Part shown: piece by piece, positions 25,539 to 38,250 of the stretch
Layout of the letters: the number at the start of each line of letters is the position of its first letter
Numbering within the stretch: position 1 is the first letter of the stretch
NCBI GenBank assembly: GCA_028023455.1
Contig: JAQFVV010000063.1
Coordinates: 6,462,657-6,526,656 of the forward strand
Direction: 5' to 3'
DNA from: Epiperipatus broadwayi
Lineage: Eukaryota; Onychophora; Udeonychophora; Euonychophora; Peripatidae
DNA: 64,000 bases
The notes under the pieces: model-generated
Databases searched by the model: none
Seen by the model: only the letters and a program-made list of their open reading frames with translations
Told to the model about the DNA's origin: nothing
Translations under genes and position numbers: made by a program

Positions 25539-25740
25539 TAACTTCATTATATAAATGAAGTTAAATCCATAGTCAAAGAAATTGCAATTCAGCAAACAAT
25601 TATATCCATCTGCTGACTGAAAAAAACAATAGCAATTCTATCCAAGATACTACTTAACAAAAGATGGCCTCTTTTGAAAAGTTACTCCCATTGTTATGTA
25701 TGAGTTAATAACTGGATATTAAAGCTATAAGAGTTGTGGT

Positions 25741-26041
25741 TCAATGTATAACAATATTTTTATATCCCAATTGAAATTAAGACCTTCCATCAGCAAGTCA
25801 TGTATTTAAGTGGACAGATTTGCTATTGTTTTTTTTTCAGCCAAAAGGAACGATCTGATTGGCTGCTGTACTTCAATATACTTTGGTTGTGGATTTAACA
25901 ACATTTATATAACAGAGTTCCAGTATATTAAATAATTTTCATTTATATTAATCAGTTACAAATAATACATTTAAATACATGATTTGCTGATGGGAGATTC
26001 TTAATTTCAGTTGAGATGTAAGAAATGTTGCTATACGTTGT
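25741..26041. mobile_element. MITE-like inverted repeat, about 300 bp
   Basis: The left arm (25741-25815) and right arm (about 25966-26041) are inverted copies with scattered mismatches; both contain TGAAATTAAGA and CATGTATTTAA blocks. The middle 150 bases hold no frame. This fits a non-autonomous DNA transposon with long terminal inverted repeats. Confidence 0.65.
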
Positions 26042-26515
26042 TTCTCAATTCTTATATAAAAAAAGGTGATAACAATTACATAGTATTAAAAAAACTATAA
26101 CTTACAGTTATTATATCTTCAGAATTGTGCAGCAATGAAATAATTATGAAATCATAACTGACATCTTGAAAAACACTGGGTAAAAAATATAAATATTGTT
26201 GGGAAAGTTATATGGCAAATGTCTAAAGGATTGGAACATCACAATAATAATATTGATATTTAAGAAAGGAGAAAAAAACTAACAGATTTATCAGTTTTTT
26301 ATTAGTTCAGTACAAAAACTTTACCAAAATAATTACAAATTGTCTATTATTTTACTCAACCAAAAAATCAGTTTGATTCAAAAGTGGTTTAGAAATTATA
26401 TTCAAGTATTAGAAAGAATAAATAAATACAAACTGCTATTATGCTTTGGATTTGTAAATTATGAAAAAACAATTTTTATAAGAATTTTTGCAGTGATTAA
26501 AGTATTAGATTAACT

Positions 26516-26642
26516 AGTTATAGAAATGTCTTGCATTGGTGGTCGAGAGGTCAGCGCGACTACCTTGCACTAGCAGGCAGTTGCCCGGGTTCGGATTCGC
26601 GTCCCGGCCGATGCTATGACACTTAAAAAAAAAGTTATAGAA
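26516..26642 (+). mobile_element. tRNA-like retroposon, copy 2, with perfect target-site duplication
   Basis: The insert at 26526-26632 is bounded by AGTTATAGAA at 26516-26525 and 26633-26642 and ends in an A tail. Within it GCATTGG (26533) pairs with CCGATGC. The T-arm-like part CCCGGGTTCGG...CCCGG matches glycine tRNAs. The anticodon arm is replaced by a hairpin of about 11 pairs (26556-26584, loop ACTA). The 3' end reads ATGCTATGACA, as in the copies at 1475 and 52483. Confidence 0.8.
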
Positions 26643-27356
26643 CTGAAATATTGTTGTATTCTTTAAAAAAATTATCAGAATGCAATAGTAATGATTAGAT
26701 TGCATGGTGACACTAAGAAAATTAATAGCAAGATGTGTATAAAACAGGTTGAATCCATATCTCTTAAAACTTTTTACAGAAATTTTATAAGAAGTATTTT
26801 GTAGATTAAAATGAAAAAATAAAGAAGCAAAAGGAAATGAAGATTATTTAAGCTATTTAGATTTTGCAGATGACGTAATTACTTTTGCAAACAATATTTC
26901 AGAGCTTTAGAAATTATTGTAAGAGTTAACAAATGAAGTAAATATGCATCAGTAAATTTAAATACTAAAAAATTAAAATAATACTCAATGCAGAAAAAGA
27001 AAATAAAGATTGACAATCATGAATTATAAAAAAAGACAACTACAAATACTTTGTTTATACTATTGACATATTTGGAAACAAAATGGATGAGATTATTCAT
27101 ACAATTAAATATGGATGAAGTAATTTTTGTATAAGAACTTGGTATTTAAAGAAATATGCTTATGAGGAAGGTTTTAGTAGATGTTTTCAGCAGTTACTAT
27201 TTGTAAGATTGAGATGTGAATTCTTAACAGAAAAGCAATATAAATATTTTAGAACTAAAGGAATATATCTCACCAATAACAAGAAGATGTCAAAAAGTGT
27301 GGATGAAGCCAATAAACATCACATGACCACCACTTCTTATGCTTGTGTATAAGTGT

Positions 27357-27706
27357 TGTTAAAACAGGCAAAACTCACTATACATATTGCCACACACAGC
27401 AAGCCAGAGTGATCAATGGATGCCAGAGGCTTGCACATAAAATCCCCATTTAGTGCCTACTCATTCAATATCCTCAGCCTAGTTTCTGGCTTGTGGCCTT
27501 CATCAGTGAGGAGCCTTGAATCTAGGTGTAGTGCTCTCAGATCCAAGGCTCCTCACTGATGAAGGCCACAAGCCATAAACTAGTATGGGGATATTGGATG
27601 AGTAGGCACTAGATGGGGATTTTATGTACAAGCCTTCTGGCATCTATTGATTACTCTAGCTTGCTGTGTGTGGCAATACGTATAGTGAGTTTAGCCTGTT
27701 TTAACA
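27357..27706. mobile_element. 350-bp palindromic foldback element
   Basis: The left end TGTTAAAACAGGC and the right end GCCTGTTTTAACA are inverted copies, and the match continues with few mismatches to a centre near 27540, where GCCTTG and CAAGGC enclose a short loop. Arms are about 165 bases. GC content is higher than the surrounding LINE remnant. There is no coding frame. This is consistent with a foldback or MITE insertion into the RTE copy. Confidence 0.8.
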
Positions 27707-28000
27707 AAAGTATGGATGAGAGAACAATATACTGACATCATTAAAAGAATTAAAAGATTGAAATAGATTTGGAATGTACATATTTCTAGAAAGAGATAAT
27801 AACATATGAGTAATTTTTAAATTGATCTGAATAGATTGTAAATATGTAGAAATAAATCATATGAGAAATGGATGGATAAAAGAAGAAGGATTCCTGGTGT
27901 TGTTCATAATAGTGGAGAAGAAATTCTATGGATCAAAAAAACTGGATTAAACTTGGATAGACCATCAAAAGGTTGAAAATGATGATAGTGGTATATATTC

Positions 28001-31000
28001 ATAAGTATTGGATATGTATTCAAAAAATTAAGGTATGGTACTTTTTTTTTATCCATGGATTTTATTTTTTCACTGAAACTTTAATTCAGTTATACTACCA
28101 TAATTCTATCAATAATTTATAGAGAGACGTACATCATTTATCACCTTATATTATCTTATTCTATATAACTTTTTGTTTTTTTATCTATTTTTGATGTTCT
28201 ATTAGTGTCTATATTGGGCATCAATGGTATAAAGTAAGAATAAGGACTATTTGTCACAGTAAATTTAATTAAAAAAATAATATTTAACTATCACTTATAT
28301 TTACCCAAAAGATCTTAAGATAAAAAGAAAGCACATCCATCTGCTCTATGAAATAAATTCAAACCCAGTAATGTCTGAGATTTTATCCCATAGATGACAT
28401 TGCTAACGATTCAATATTTAATAATAAAAGATTGTTTAGTTATTCTTAGATATATGTATAACATAAATATGAAAAATCAGTCACATCATCATTAATTAGC
28501 AATTTGAAACTCTGGTTAGTAATGCCTAGGTCTTTACTATTTTTCTGTACGTGAAAGTTTTGGAATCTTTTGAGCTGAAACATTTATTTAAAGGTTGTTT
28601 TATTTATATGTTTTAGTATCATTTTCCATCTGCAAAGTGCATGTGCCGTGGTTTAAGCTACTGTTATTATTTATAAAAATATCTATCATAAATCTAGAGG
28701 AATAAATTATTTTATAACATTTTTATTTTAACTCTATACAGTTTTTGTCAAGTAATTTCTGTTTCAGTTGTTTTTTAAACCTGATTGGCAGAAAGTAATT
28801 TTGTAAATTACACATATTTTATCCATACAAAAAATAATTAATATTATCTAATCGTAATTCTATTTTTGATAGGTTTGATTACTGTAATGTTCTGACAACA
28901 ATGCTCCAATAATTAGTAATCAATTGGTTTATTACTCAAGAGTTCATAAGAGGTTTGAATATTAGTAGTTATGGAAATGGATGATGATCCATGAACTTTT
29001 AGTTGTAGAATCTCACACCCTGCTACAGAACCTGAATGATATATTGTTCAGGAGTTCATAAGAAAACTTTGAGCATTAGAAATTATGAAACTGGGTGATG
29101 AGTCATGGACCCCAACCTCTAATATCTGTGACTATAGCTGCATCAACGCAGATAAAATACAAAAATGCTCTTTCTTAAAGAGACTACTTCAATTTTTTAA
29201 TAATTGCTTAAAATGATTTTCAGATAAATATCTCAATCATTCTATATCTTATTAAATTTTTTTAACCAAGGTACATATTTTTATCTATTTCAGTTTTAAA
29301 GCAATTCAAATACCATTAATAGACAATTATTATTTTTTTTTAAAAAAATTAAAATAAGTTAGCAGAAAATGTTATCCTACTCATTGAAATATTTTGTTAA
29401 ACAACAGTCTTATTTTTTTAAGAATAACATCAGAGTTTGATTTTTAAAAATAAGATCAGAGTTTAATTTGGTGTTTTAAACATAATAAATGTACTTTATC
29501 TAATTAGGAATTACATTAATGACAGTAAATTTACTGTGGGGTAAAACTGGGAGGCTCTTACTATCTTACAGTTGACATGTCTGATAAAGTTTGTATTCTT
29601 CTTTATTTTTTCAAGGTAGAAGAATCTGAAAAGATTGTTATAATGCAGTTCAAATTAAAGTTGTTGTACCTTTTAATATATTTATAAAATGCTTGAAAAA
29701 ATAACATTGCAATGCACTAGCTACATAAATGCAATCCTTCTAGAATTAAATTCTACTTTATTTAGATGAAAAATAAATTCACTTTCAATTTTTTAGCTAA
29801 AAGATGTACAGATATGCAGCACTGATAAATACGTAATACTTAAGAGAAATAATTCTTTAAACAAGTAGCTATATAAATGCAGTAGCCATACTATCAAGAT
29901 ACTCTGTGGCTCAAGTAAAAATAAAAAATAAATTTATCTTTATTCTTCCACCTAAAATAAAAAAAAGTTGCCTCCATCATTTAAATTTAAATAAAGGTTG
30001 ATTTAAATTAAGCGATGCAAACATTTTGGCCAGTATGATATTTACCCTTGTTAGTCCTATCTAAACTTTATGTGTATATATATATATATTGAAGTAGTAA
30101 ATCTTAGCTTAAGATTGTGCTTTATGTTTCTATCTACTAATTCGTATTCAAACCCCTATATCCCATCCCGCTCCTTTATATATATTTCATGTTTATATTT
30201 GAGATACACACCTAAATTATAAAATTTAATGTTTCAATAACATGTTTTAAAATTATTATCTAATTCTTTTTATTAATTATTAGTTCTTTTTTATTAAAGT
30301 ATTATAGATGTGGCTCAAATATATATATAGGAGCATATATATATATATATATATATATATGAGCAAAACTTACTAACAAAATATTGATGTTTTTAAATAT
30401 TTATTATATGTCATTTTTAGCTTTTTCTTTTTAAATTGCTTGTTTTTCTATTAAACTGTATATTTTTTATAAAATCCAATATGGAAGATGTGACTGTTAT
30501 TAATTGTCCAAAAATAATTAAGGGTTGGAAGCACTATTGTTTTAATCTGGGGTAGGTATTTTTAATTAAAGCTTTTTACTTAAAATGGGGTTAAGATTAG
30601 ATATACTTTTGTTAAAAACATGTTGTTAAATCTATTTCTAATCTGGAAATAGATTTGAATTTATTTTTGGATGTTATCTTACTGTTTCATCTTCAAAAAC
30701 AACTGATAAAAGAAAAAGTATAAAATGACTGAATTTTGAATCAGAGATTAGCTACTCTAGAGAAAATGATTGTTAACATTGCAGTGAAACTAAAAAATGA
30801 TGTAGCAGTAAATCCACCACTCTTCAGCAGCCTCTGCCACTACCATAATATCCTGCTGCCCTGAAATGAAGAAAGGTCTAAAAAGAACTTTAGAATGCTA
30901 ATAGAAGTTTTCTGCCACCGAAGTACTTGCATTTCAATTGCCATGCACATGCAACTACTAAATTGGACTTTTAAAATTGTAAGGTAAATTATTTCCAAAC

Positions 31001-31196
31001 TGCCACCATTGAAACTAAATCTAGCTTGATTAATTAATCTCGAATTCTACTAATCAAGATTTCTCATGTATTTTTAACTTTGCGTTTTGTATAAATATGT
31101 AAATGTAATTTGCTCTCAAATGATTTCATTATATCTAATCTATCTCATATGCTCTAACTTTCTTTAATTTTGGTGCGGTTAGTTATTTATTACTTG

Positions 31197-31227
<31 letters not shown>

Positions 31228-31730
31228 ATTATTATTATTTTGCCAATCTCAAACAAACTGGTGAGCTTAATTTATAAAAATCTTTTCTGTCTTTTAGGTA
31301 AACTTTCATGAATCAAGTTTATTAATGTTCCCTTAAAATTTAACGTATTGTTAATTAATACACTCGCCAGATTGTTTTACGAGCCAACATTCTATTTATG
31401 TTTTAATATAATATATATATTTATTTAACTCTGGATTTTCTACCAGGGAAAATCCAGAACTCAAGCTAATTAACACTCTGAAACATTGATTTTATAATTA
31501 TTTATTAAATTCTGACAGGGTGACTTATAATTTGTTTTCTATATAACTGCTAATCTTACTTCATTTTTCATACTCTTAAAATTTCAAATCTTGTATTTAA
31601 ATATTTCAGTTATTGTAAAATCAATGAAGATGGGATTGTTTTATTTTAAATAGCAGAAAAAGGTATGAGGGAAAATCTTAATGTTTCTTTTATTAAATCA
31701 AATCTTAATGTATATTTTATTAAATGAAAT

Positions 31731-31734
<4 letters not shown>
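28001..31734. other. AT-rich DNA with minor repeats
   Basis: It contains a local duplication at 28932-29111 (separate entry), short AT runs near 30076, 30320-30360 and 31201-31216, and a perfect 10-pair hairpin CTGGATTTTC/GAAAATCCAG at about 31432-31458. No gene is supported. Confidence 0.45.
28932..29111 (+). repeat. Imperfect tandem duplication, period about 112 bp
   Basis: Unit 1 at 28932-28997 and unit 2 at 29044-29111 share GAGTTCATAAGA, ATTAG, TTATG and GATGA-TCATG blocks in order. Confidence 0.6.

Positions 31735-31818
<84 letters not shown>
31735..31818. repeat. (AT)n microsatellite
   Basis: A run of AT dinucleotides with one GATA interruption. Confidence 0.95.
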
Positions 31819-31823
<5 letters not shown>

Positions 31824-31935
31824 TGCATGGCATATTATAGTATTCAAACAAGGGTCATCTATTTTAAAGCAATAAATTATATTTCATGCCATTAGTGACA
31901 TTTATCATTACTGCATTGTTGACATTTAGCCTCTC

Positions 31936-31938
<3 letters not shown>

Positions 31939-31996
<58 letters not shown>
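31939..31996. repeat. (AT)n microsatellite
   Basis: An uninterrupted AT dinucleotide run. Confidence 0.95.
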
Positions 31997-31999
<3 letters not shown>

Positions 32000-33113
32000 G
32001 TGCTTCTAGTCTTCTAATCTGGGGATTGTGACAAGATCAAACCCATAGATTTCTTCTCATTCCATAGATAGTTAAGCTATCTGGAATCACATTTATTTCA
32101 TACAAAATGCCTCTGGTGGTGATCCTGTAAGTTTGGCACATGCTATGCATATTCACTTCATATAGATAAAAGACCTCTAGCATCAATTATACCAGCAAAA
32201 GTCTGGGCCACGCCATGCCTATCCACTTTTCTCTAAGCACTACCCAAGAAGGGGGTGTGAGATTTTATTTTTTGTCCAGAAGCATGACTTTTCCTGTTAT
32301 TTTAGGCTATTATGTCAGTACTGCAAACTTATTTGTATTAGTATTTCTTTTGCTTCATGACCCAGTTTTAATGCTCTAATATTAAAATTAAGCTTTGCTT
32401 AAAAGATATATATATAAATGCCAATTACTTCTATTTATTAATTAAGTTTATTTCAATCATATACAATCTCACCATCGTAATTTATATATCTATATTTAAG
32501 AGTATCTATATGCCTTGGGGAAATAAAACGTTCGTCTTACTATCGTTAAAATAATTTTTCATTAAATATTTTGTCATAGTTTCAAATATAATCTTTCAAC
32601 TGTCTTTTGTTTATTTTCACCACCTCAATGGCATGAAAATAATTTATATCATATGTATAATGAATTTCAGAATGCTCCCTTAAATCATATGTTAGTCACC
32701 ACGTTTCAGAACTGTAAATCAAAGCATTAATGGCAGTATTATCATAATTCTTTCTAATATTCGATTGGCATTTTAATATTAGACCCACCAAAGATGTGTG
32801 TTTATTTGTAATATATTATTTAGCTAATAAAGAGCATATGAGAAATAATAGCATGAATGACACTATGTAATTATTTACCGCTTGCTCATTCACGCACATA
32901 CTAATGTACTTAATGTATAAATGTATAATAATTTGTAAGTATATTAAAATATATCTTATTGTCTAACTTATTTGAGTACTTCGAATTCCTTTTTTTTCTC
33001 CACTTCCACATATTACAGCCAAGCTTATGTATATTTTAATATAGTCATAGTTAATAGATGTCTCATTGTTTTGCTCAGCTTTGCTAGTCGGCTGGATTAA
33101 GATTAATTCTCAT
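31997..33113. other. AT-rich DNA, no recognised feature
   Basis: 32000-32270 is slightly richer in GC and may be an unrecognised repeat; no frame is supported. Confidence 0.4.
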
Positions 33114-33189
33114 GGGCCATAGCTATTATGTTATCCATTAGGTGTTTGATCTGGGGCTTAGAGAGTGGGTTCAAATTCAGGCTGGGCCC
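33114..33189 (+). mobile_element. Weak tRNA-like SINE head
   Basis: GGGCC at the start pairs with GGCCC at the end, and GGGTTCAAATTC matches a B box. The A box region (TAGCTATTATG) is poor and the anticodon arm is not clear. It could be an old tRNA-derived SINE or chance. Confidence 0.25.
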
Positions 33190-33725
33190 TGACCTAAATC
33201 TTGGGTTTGAAGTACATTTTGTGAGTTCCAGCTCATGTTAGATGGATAAACATGTTTTGACCAGCACAATATATAAGATTTTAAATGGCAAGGTGAAGTA
33301 TCTACTTATTTTCTACCTGAGTAAATTTTGGTACAATGACCATTGCATTTATATATTTAGTGTTTTAGAGATTTATCTCATCTAGTATTGCATATTTATC
33401 ATTGATAAAATATTTCATTAGTTATATATATAAAAATGAGGTCATTCTATCAAAAATGCATTAAGATAATAATATTTTGATATGATAAGTATGTAAACAA
33501 TGACCCAATTGCAGATAAATTATTCAACTAACCCAAAACAAAAGAGTTATTATATAGGTTAATGGAGAAAACTTGTTTAGACTCAAAATAGGCAATTCAT
33601 AATTGGTTTTCTGAATACATCAAAAGATAAAACTTATCTCTGTTTGTGTGGATACAATCACTTTATTTCTATTATTTAGTATATATATATAAGCTTAAAA
33701 AATCTTTCTGTATATATATATATAT

Positions 33726-33733
33726 ATTTTGAG

Positions 33734-33773
<40 letters not shown>

Positions 33774-33781
33774 CTCAAAAT
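33726..33781. repeat. (AT)n microsatellite bounded by inverted repeats
   Basis: ATTTTGAGTAA and its complement TTACTCAAAAT enclose about 34 bases of AT repeat, the same arrangement as at 4100-4162 with different arms. Confidence 0.75.
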
Positions 33782-35013
33782 ACTCTTGAATAAACTCCAC
33801 AATATTATTCAATATACCAATTTGAATATAAAAATAATAACTATAGCAGCTTACTACAATATATAATATCCTGAATAGCATTTAACCTTTTCAAAATGCA
33901 GCCTAACACCTTTTAAATTTTAACATTTTCTGATGTTTTCTTTGTCTCACACATCAATGTAAAATATATAATAAAATGATTATTACTTATCAGAAAATAA
34001 CAAATTTGATTTCATTTGATAAATATTTTTGTTTACTACTGAAATAACTTTTAAATGTTCACATTTTGTTTCTGTAAATATTAAAAAAGTGAGATTGCAA
34101 TCAAAACAAAGACTTTACATGTCATCATTTCTAGAAAGTTTATTTTCAGTTTATAAAATCAATTAAATATTTTTTAATTCTCACTATTTTTACACATCTG
34201 AACAAATAATTATCTATTTCTCTTATATCTAACAAATTATGCTTTAAAGTTTAAATTTTTTGAATATTTTTTTGCAAAATTGCGATATATTCTTATGTCA
34301 AAGCTAGTTTTCTAATTTGCTTCAGGCCATATTTACATTAGCTGCTAATATAACATTATATTTTTAAAAATAAAGTATTTCAAGTCAAAATAAGTTATTA
34401 ATAGTTTATATTTTTTGATATCTAATAAATATAGTATAAATTATTTTTTAAAAAATATCTAAAACCATAATAAATTCACAAATAAACACATTTTTGCATC
34501 ATTGGAAACTTCAGTGTCATAAAATATCAAACATTTTACAGATTTGGCAATGGACAATGACTGAACATGTCAGGGCGAGGCTTATGTCTAGTGTTACAGT
34601 GGCAATTTTCAATTTTGCACTTTTTAGTGCAAAGTTTTCAGAAAAAAAATTATTATAATAAAATATACCATTTTACACACATTTTAACCTATAATACTTA
34701 CAAAAAAATTCACCAGGAGGTGAATTGGCCAAAATATGAAATAATTTGTACCCATTGATCATTGGGGTTTTTTTAATTCCCATTAAGATCACACTATACT
34801 AATGGTGTCATGTGAATGGCCAACTTTTCATAATTTATATATATTCACACACTTGTATTGCTTATTTAATTTGTTGTCAGTTATATTTATCAAATATAAC
34901 TCTCTGATTTTTTTTCTTCAAATCATTTTTCACATATAAAATAAAATCATTATCAAAACAATAATTCCCATTACAAATAACTGAATATTGAGCAAATAGA
35001 GATTTAAATCAAT
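33782..35013. other. AT-rich DNA, no recognised feature
   Basis: A 63-codon plus-strand frame at 34567 matches nothing. No other signal was found. Confidence 0.45.
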
Positions 35014-35960
35014 TCACAAAATAGTGGAACTTATTATATAAAAGTTTGTGTTTTTAATTCTCTTTACCAATACATATTTTGAATCACCAATGTAACTGTT
35101 CACACAATGGCATGCCATTTTATAAATAATATTACATTTACTAATTTTCTCAACAGCATGCTTCTCATTAATAATTAATCTACCAGTACATGGTCCAACA
35201 TTAAATTCAACATTAAAATGAGCTGAAACTAATAATATAAACTTACAATTACTCACTATTATTTATATATAGTAATGAAATCCAAGTTTTCTCTTTAATT
35301 TTTTTTTCTTCATCTATGTGTAAATTTATACAATGTAAATAAAATGTTCTTCCAACTATATCCTACATTCAATAATTTATTAGCATATATTTTAATATTG
35401 ACTAATTTATCAATTTGAAATATACATCAAATATTGCTTCTAAACAAAAATGTTCTAAATCCAGCCCATTTATACATAAGAAAAACATTTTTCATGGGAT
35501 CTACAAAGATTTTATGAACATTTTATAATTGAATATATTATATTCTTTTCATAACGTTAACTCAAGATATTTTATATTATATTTACTAACCTCAGAAGTA
35601 GTAGCAGTCCATTTCAAGTCATCAATTTTATTTAATTATTTTAAAAAAACTATAGCAGATGATCCAGCAATAAGAATATCATCAATATACCTAAAATAAT
35701 CTTTAACACCTAATAGGAAAAAATATTTTAAAATATTCTCTTTATAATATGACAACATAAAACTGAATATAATAACTGAAAACAGAAATCCTATGAAACA
35801 ATCTTCATCCATTATATACAATTGATTTTCAAATGTGGCAATCAACTTTTGATCAATGAATATTAATAAATATTTGAGGAAGATGTGATTTAACTTGCAT
35901 ACTCTTTTAGTATATAAACATTGATGTATAAAATTGAAAGGCATAATTAACTACCTCCTA
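35014..35960 (-). pseudogene. Penelope-like element, RT and GIY-YIG remnants
   Basis: On the minus strand the frame at 35944-35636 ends its core with FRYIDDILIAGSS, the catalytic Y(I/V)DD block, preceded by an eroded version of the MGSPLSP..AN block. Downstream the frame at 35256-35014 reads NIIYKMACHC and SYIGDSKYVLVKRIK, the GIY...YIG signature of the Penelope endonuclease. The 380 bases between are the broken linker. This gives one ordered but dead Penelope-like element, in opposite orientation to those at 1690 and 16195. Confidence 0.7.
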
Positions 35961-36887
35961 TTACGTTATGTAATGTGAAAAACCACGAAGAGATTGATAT
36001 TTAAAAAAGTTATGGTTGCTTATATATATATGTGTGTGTGTAATATGTAACTGTTGATTACAAATTTGAACTTTATGTATCAAAGATAATTATTTCAGTG
36101 GAAATTTTCCTATAGTGATTTAGGAATCTTGACTTTTTATTTACTGCGTCTTTGAATGTCATATAAGTAATAAAAATTTCTTCTTTCAATGCTTAAGATT
36201 TTTTATCAAATAAAAATCAAATAAAACATACTACACAAAATATAACAATTTTCAATCCTTTAGGAATTAAAATCTATAGCAATTTACATTGAAATTATCA
36301 GATAAAAACACTTTTATACTTGGAATTTGTAAAACCTCAATATATAATTGTTAAAAATATATCGCGAAAAGCTCTTTTATTATTTAATTATATAAAACAC
36401 ATCCTAATTTATTGATAATCACATGACAATTAAAAATAATGATTATTGTCTTAAATGCTTCCTAGAGACTACATGTTATATAGACACTTAATTTAATAGC
36501 TAGAATAAAAAATTTAAAAATACTGAAAAGAAAAAAATAATAATAATTACAAAATTTAAATTTTGGATTAAATGTTGGTATGGGTATTAGGTGCCAGCAA
36601 TCAAGTTTTTCATTACTTTCATATATGTGAATAAATATTTATGTTTCGGATTGAATATATGGAGGCAAATCATTATTAAAGAATAGTGACACTTTGTTTG
36701 ATATATAGAATGTCATATATATATTTTTATTATATAAAAAAAATATAACTATGATTTGGCAAGGGAGTCTCAAAAAAAAAAAAAAACAACAACAACAATA
36801 TTTTGCTTGTTTTTATTCGGAAAAAAAATTTATTTCAGTAATAAGAAGAAAAAAATTGAAATATTATTAAAAAGATTGTCATCATGA
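35961..36887. other. AT-rich DNA, no recognised feature
   Basis: Short TG/TA repeats near 36020; nothing else supported. Confidence 0.5.
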
Positions 36888-36923
36888 ATGTTAGAAAGAG
36901 TTAGTATTCCTGAGGTGTTTAAA

Positions 36924-36995
36924 TTTATATAGCGCGTGTGAAGAGGAGTGATTCTCTAATGATTTTTACAATTTAAAAACATAGCGCTATATAAA
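36924..36995 (+). mobile_element. Short element with perfect 12-bp inverted ends
   Basis: TTTATATAGCGC at the left and GCGCTATATAAA at the right enclose 48 bases. Related blocks lie at 37251-37323 and, inverted, at 51977-52057. It may be the end module of a SINE or MITE family. Confidence 0.6.
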
Positions 36996-37154
36996 TAAAT
37001 ACGTTGTTATATATATCTAATATTACATCTAATACTGAGTGCAGCAAATTGTAAAAATTTCACTTAACGTCAATTATTAAGACATATTAACTGGAATTAA
37101 AAATGATTAAATGAAATCAGTTTTCATTTTTAAATGCTTAAGATTTGCCTATAC

Positions 37155-37335
37155 ATATATACTTTGGTTAAAAAGATAGAGTCATTCATCCTATCTTTTC
37201 TAAAGATTTTGTCTTGTGTTTAAAAAGAAGAGTATTCCTAGAGTGTTTAAATCTATATGGCACATGTGTAGAGAAATAATTTCCTAACAACTGTTACAAA
37301 TTAAAAATATACTGCTATATAAATAAATAACTCGT
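37155..37335 (+). mobile_element. Second copy of the TATATAGCGC repeat, with 5' hairpin module
   Basis: It starts with a hairpin (AAAAGATAG/CTATCTTTT, 37171-37199), then CTTGTGTTTAAAAAG and AGTATTCC. The degenerate inverted-end module TCTATATGGCAC...TGCTATATAAA follows at 37251-37323. The same order, inverted, occurs at 51970-52148. Confidence 0.6.
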
Positions 37336-37554
37336 TAAATAATTATATAATAATAAAAGAAACAATGTAACCACTACAAATTCAACACCTTTTTAATTGT
37401 TAAGAATTTTAAAATAAAAGATCAATGTGCAAGTAAATTGTTATTGATATTTTAAAAAAAGCAGTTGAAAAAATACAATAATTGTTAACATAATTATATA
37501 CCAAATAACAAGATGATAAAATTGTGTCAAACGATTAGAAATTTAGAGTAACCG

Positions 37555-38250
37555 ATGTTGGTTTTTTAGGAAAGTTGATAAAGAAGATATTAGAAGTTTA
37601 ATCAATTATCAGTCTTCTCTCAGGGTCACATGAAATTTTTACCAATGTAACTGCAACTCAACTACAAAAAATTTTAAGCTTAAAAAAACAAAAAAACAAG
37701 ATGGGTTTAGAAGTAGTTTGGCCACAATGGGTTACATGACAAATATTGGTGTACAATATAAAAAAGACTAATAAGATTGGTAGATTACAAAAACAGTACA
37801 CCTATAAAAATGTGAAAGAAAGAATTGGAAATTATAGTTTTACTAAGATGATAAATACTCATAAGGTTGTGTGTCAGGGTTATTTTATATGTTTTAAACT
37901 TTCACAGTAATTTTACAAGAAGTATTTTATGAATTAAAATGTGTAGCTAAAGAAATAAAAATGCATGGATATTATTTAAGTCTACTAAATTTTACAAATG
38001 TTGTTTTTCAAATAATGTCTCAGAGATTCAGAAAATGTTGAAGAATTATATGTGAAAGTAAAAAAAAATGGATCATAAATAAATATTAAAAAAACTAAAA
38101 TAATATTCAGAATTTTCTCAGAATAATAAAGTAAAGATTGAAAATAATTAATTAGAAAAAATTAACAAGTATTAAACTTGGTCAGATTATTAATACAGAT
38201 GGAAACATAATGATTAAAGTTAATTATAAAATGAAAAAATTAAATGGAAT
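37555..38250 (+). pseudogene. Decayed RTE-like LINE reverse transcriptase fragment
   Basis: Frames in order read KKVDKEDIRSLINYQ (matching KKGDK..NYRPIS), KKQDGFRSSLAT (matching QAGFR.G.ST) and, about 37970-38100, LLNFTNVVFQ followed by a KLN-type region in the position of the FADD box and GLKIN block. Stops are frequent. It is the third RTE-type remnant on the plus strand in this window. Confidence 0.5.

Larger units (their letters stand above)
26230..28000 (+). pseudogene. Decayed RTE/BovB-like LINE reverse transcriptase, interrupted by two insertions
   Basis: Frames in order give YKNFTKII and RINKYKLLLCFGFVNYEKT (26280-26470), then FADDVITFANNISEL (about 26860-26905), and near 27870-27960 MDKRRRIPGVVHNSGEEILW with LNLDRPSKG. 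These match the SYKLFTKII, NEYN..L..FVDYEKAFDS and FADDIVL blocks and the C-terminal arginine-rich region of RTE-type LINEs. Many stops are present. Two younger insertions split it: a tRNA-like retroposon at 26526-26632 and a large palindrome at 27357-27706. The endonuclease half was not found. Confidence 0.65.
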
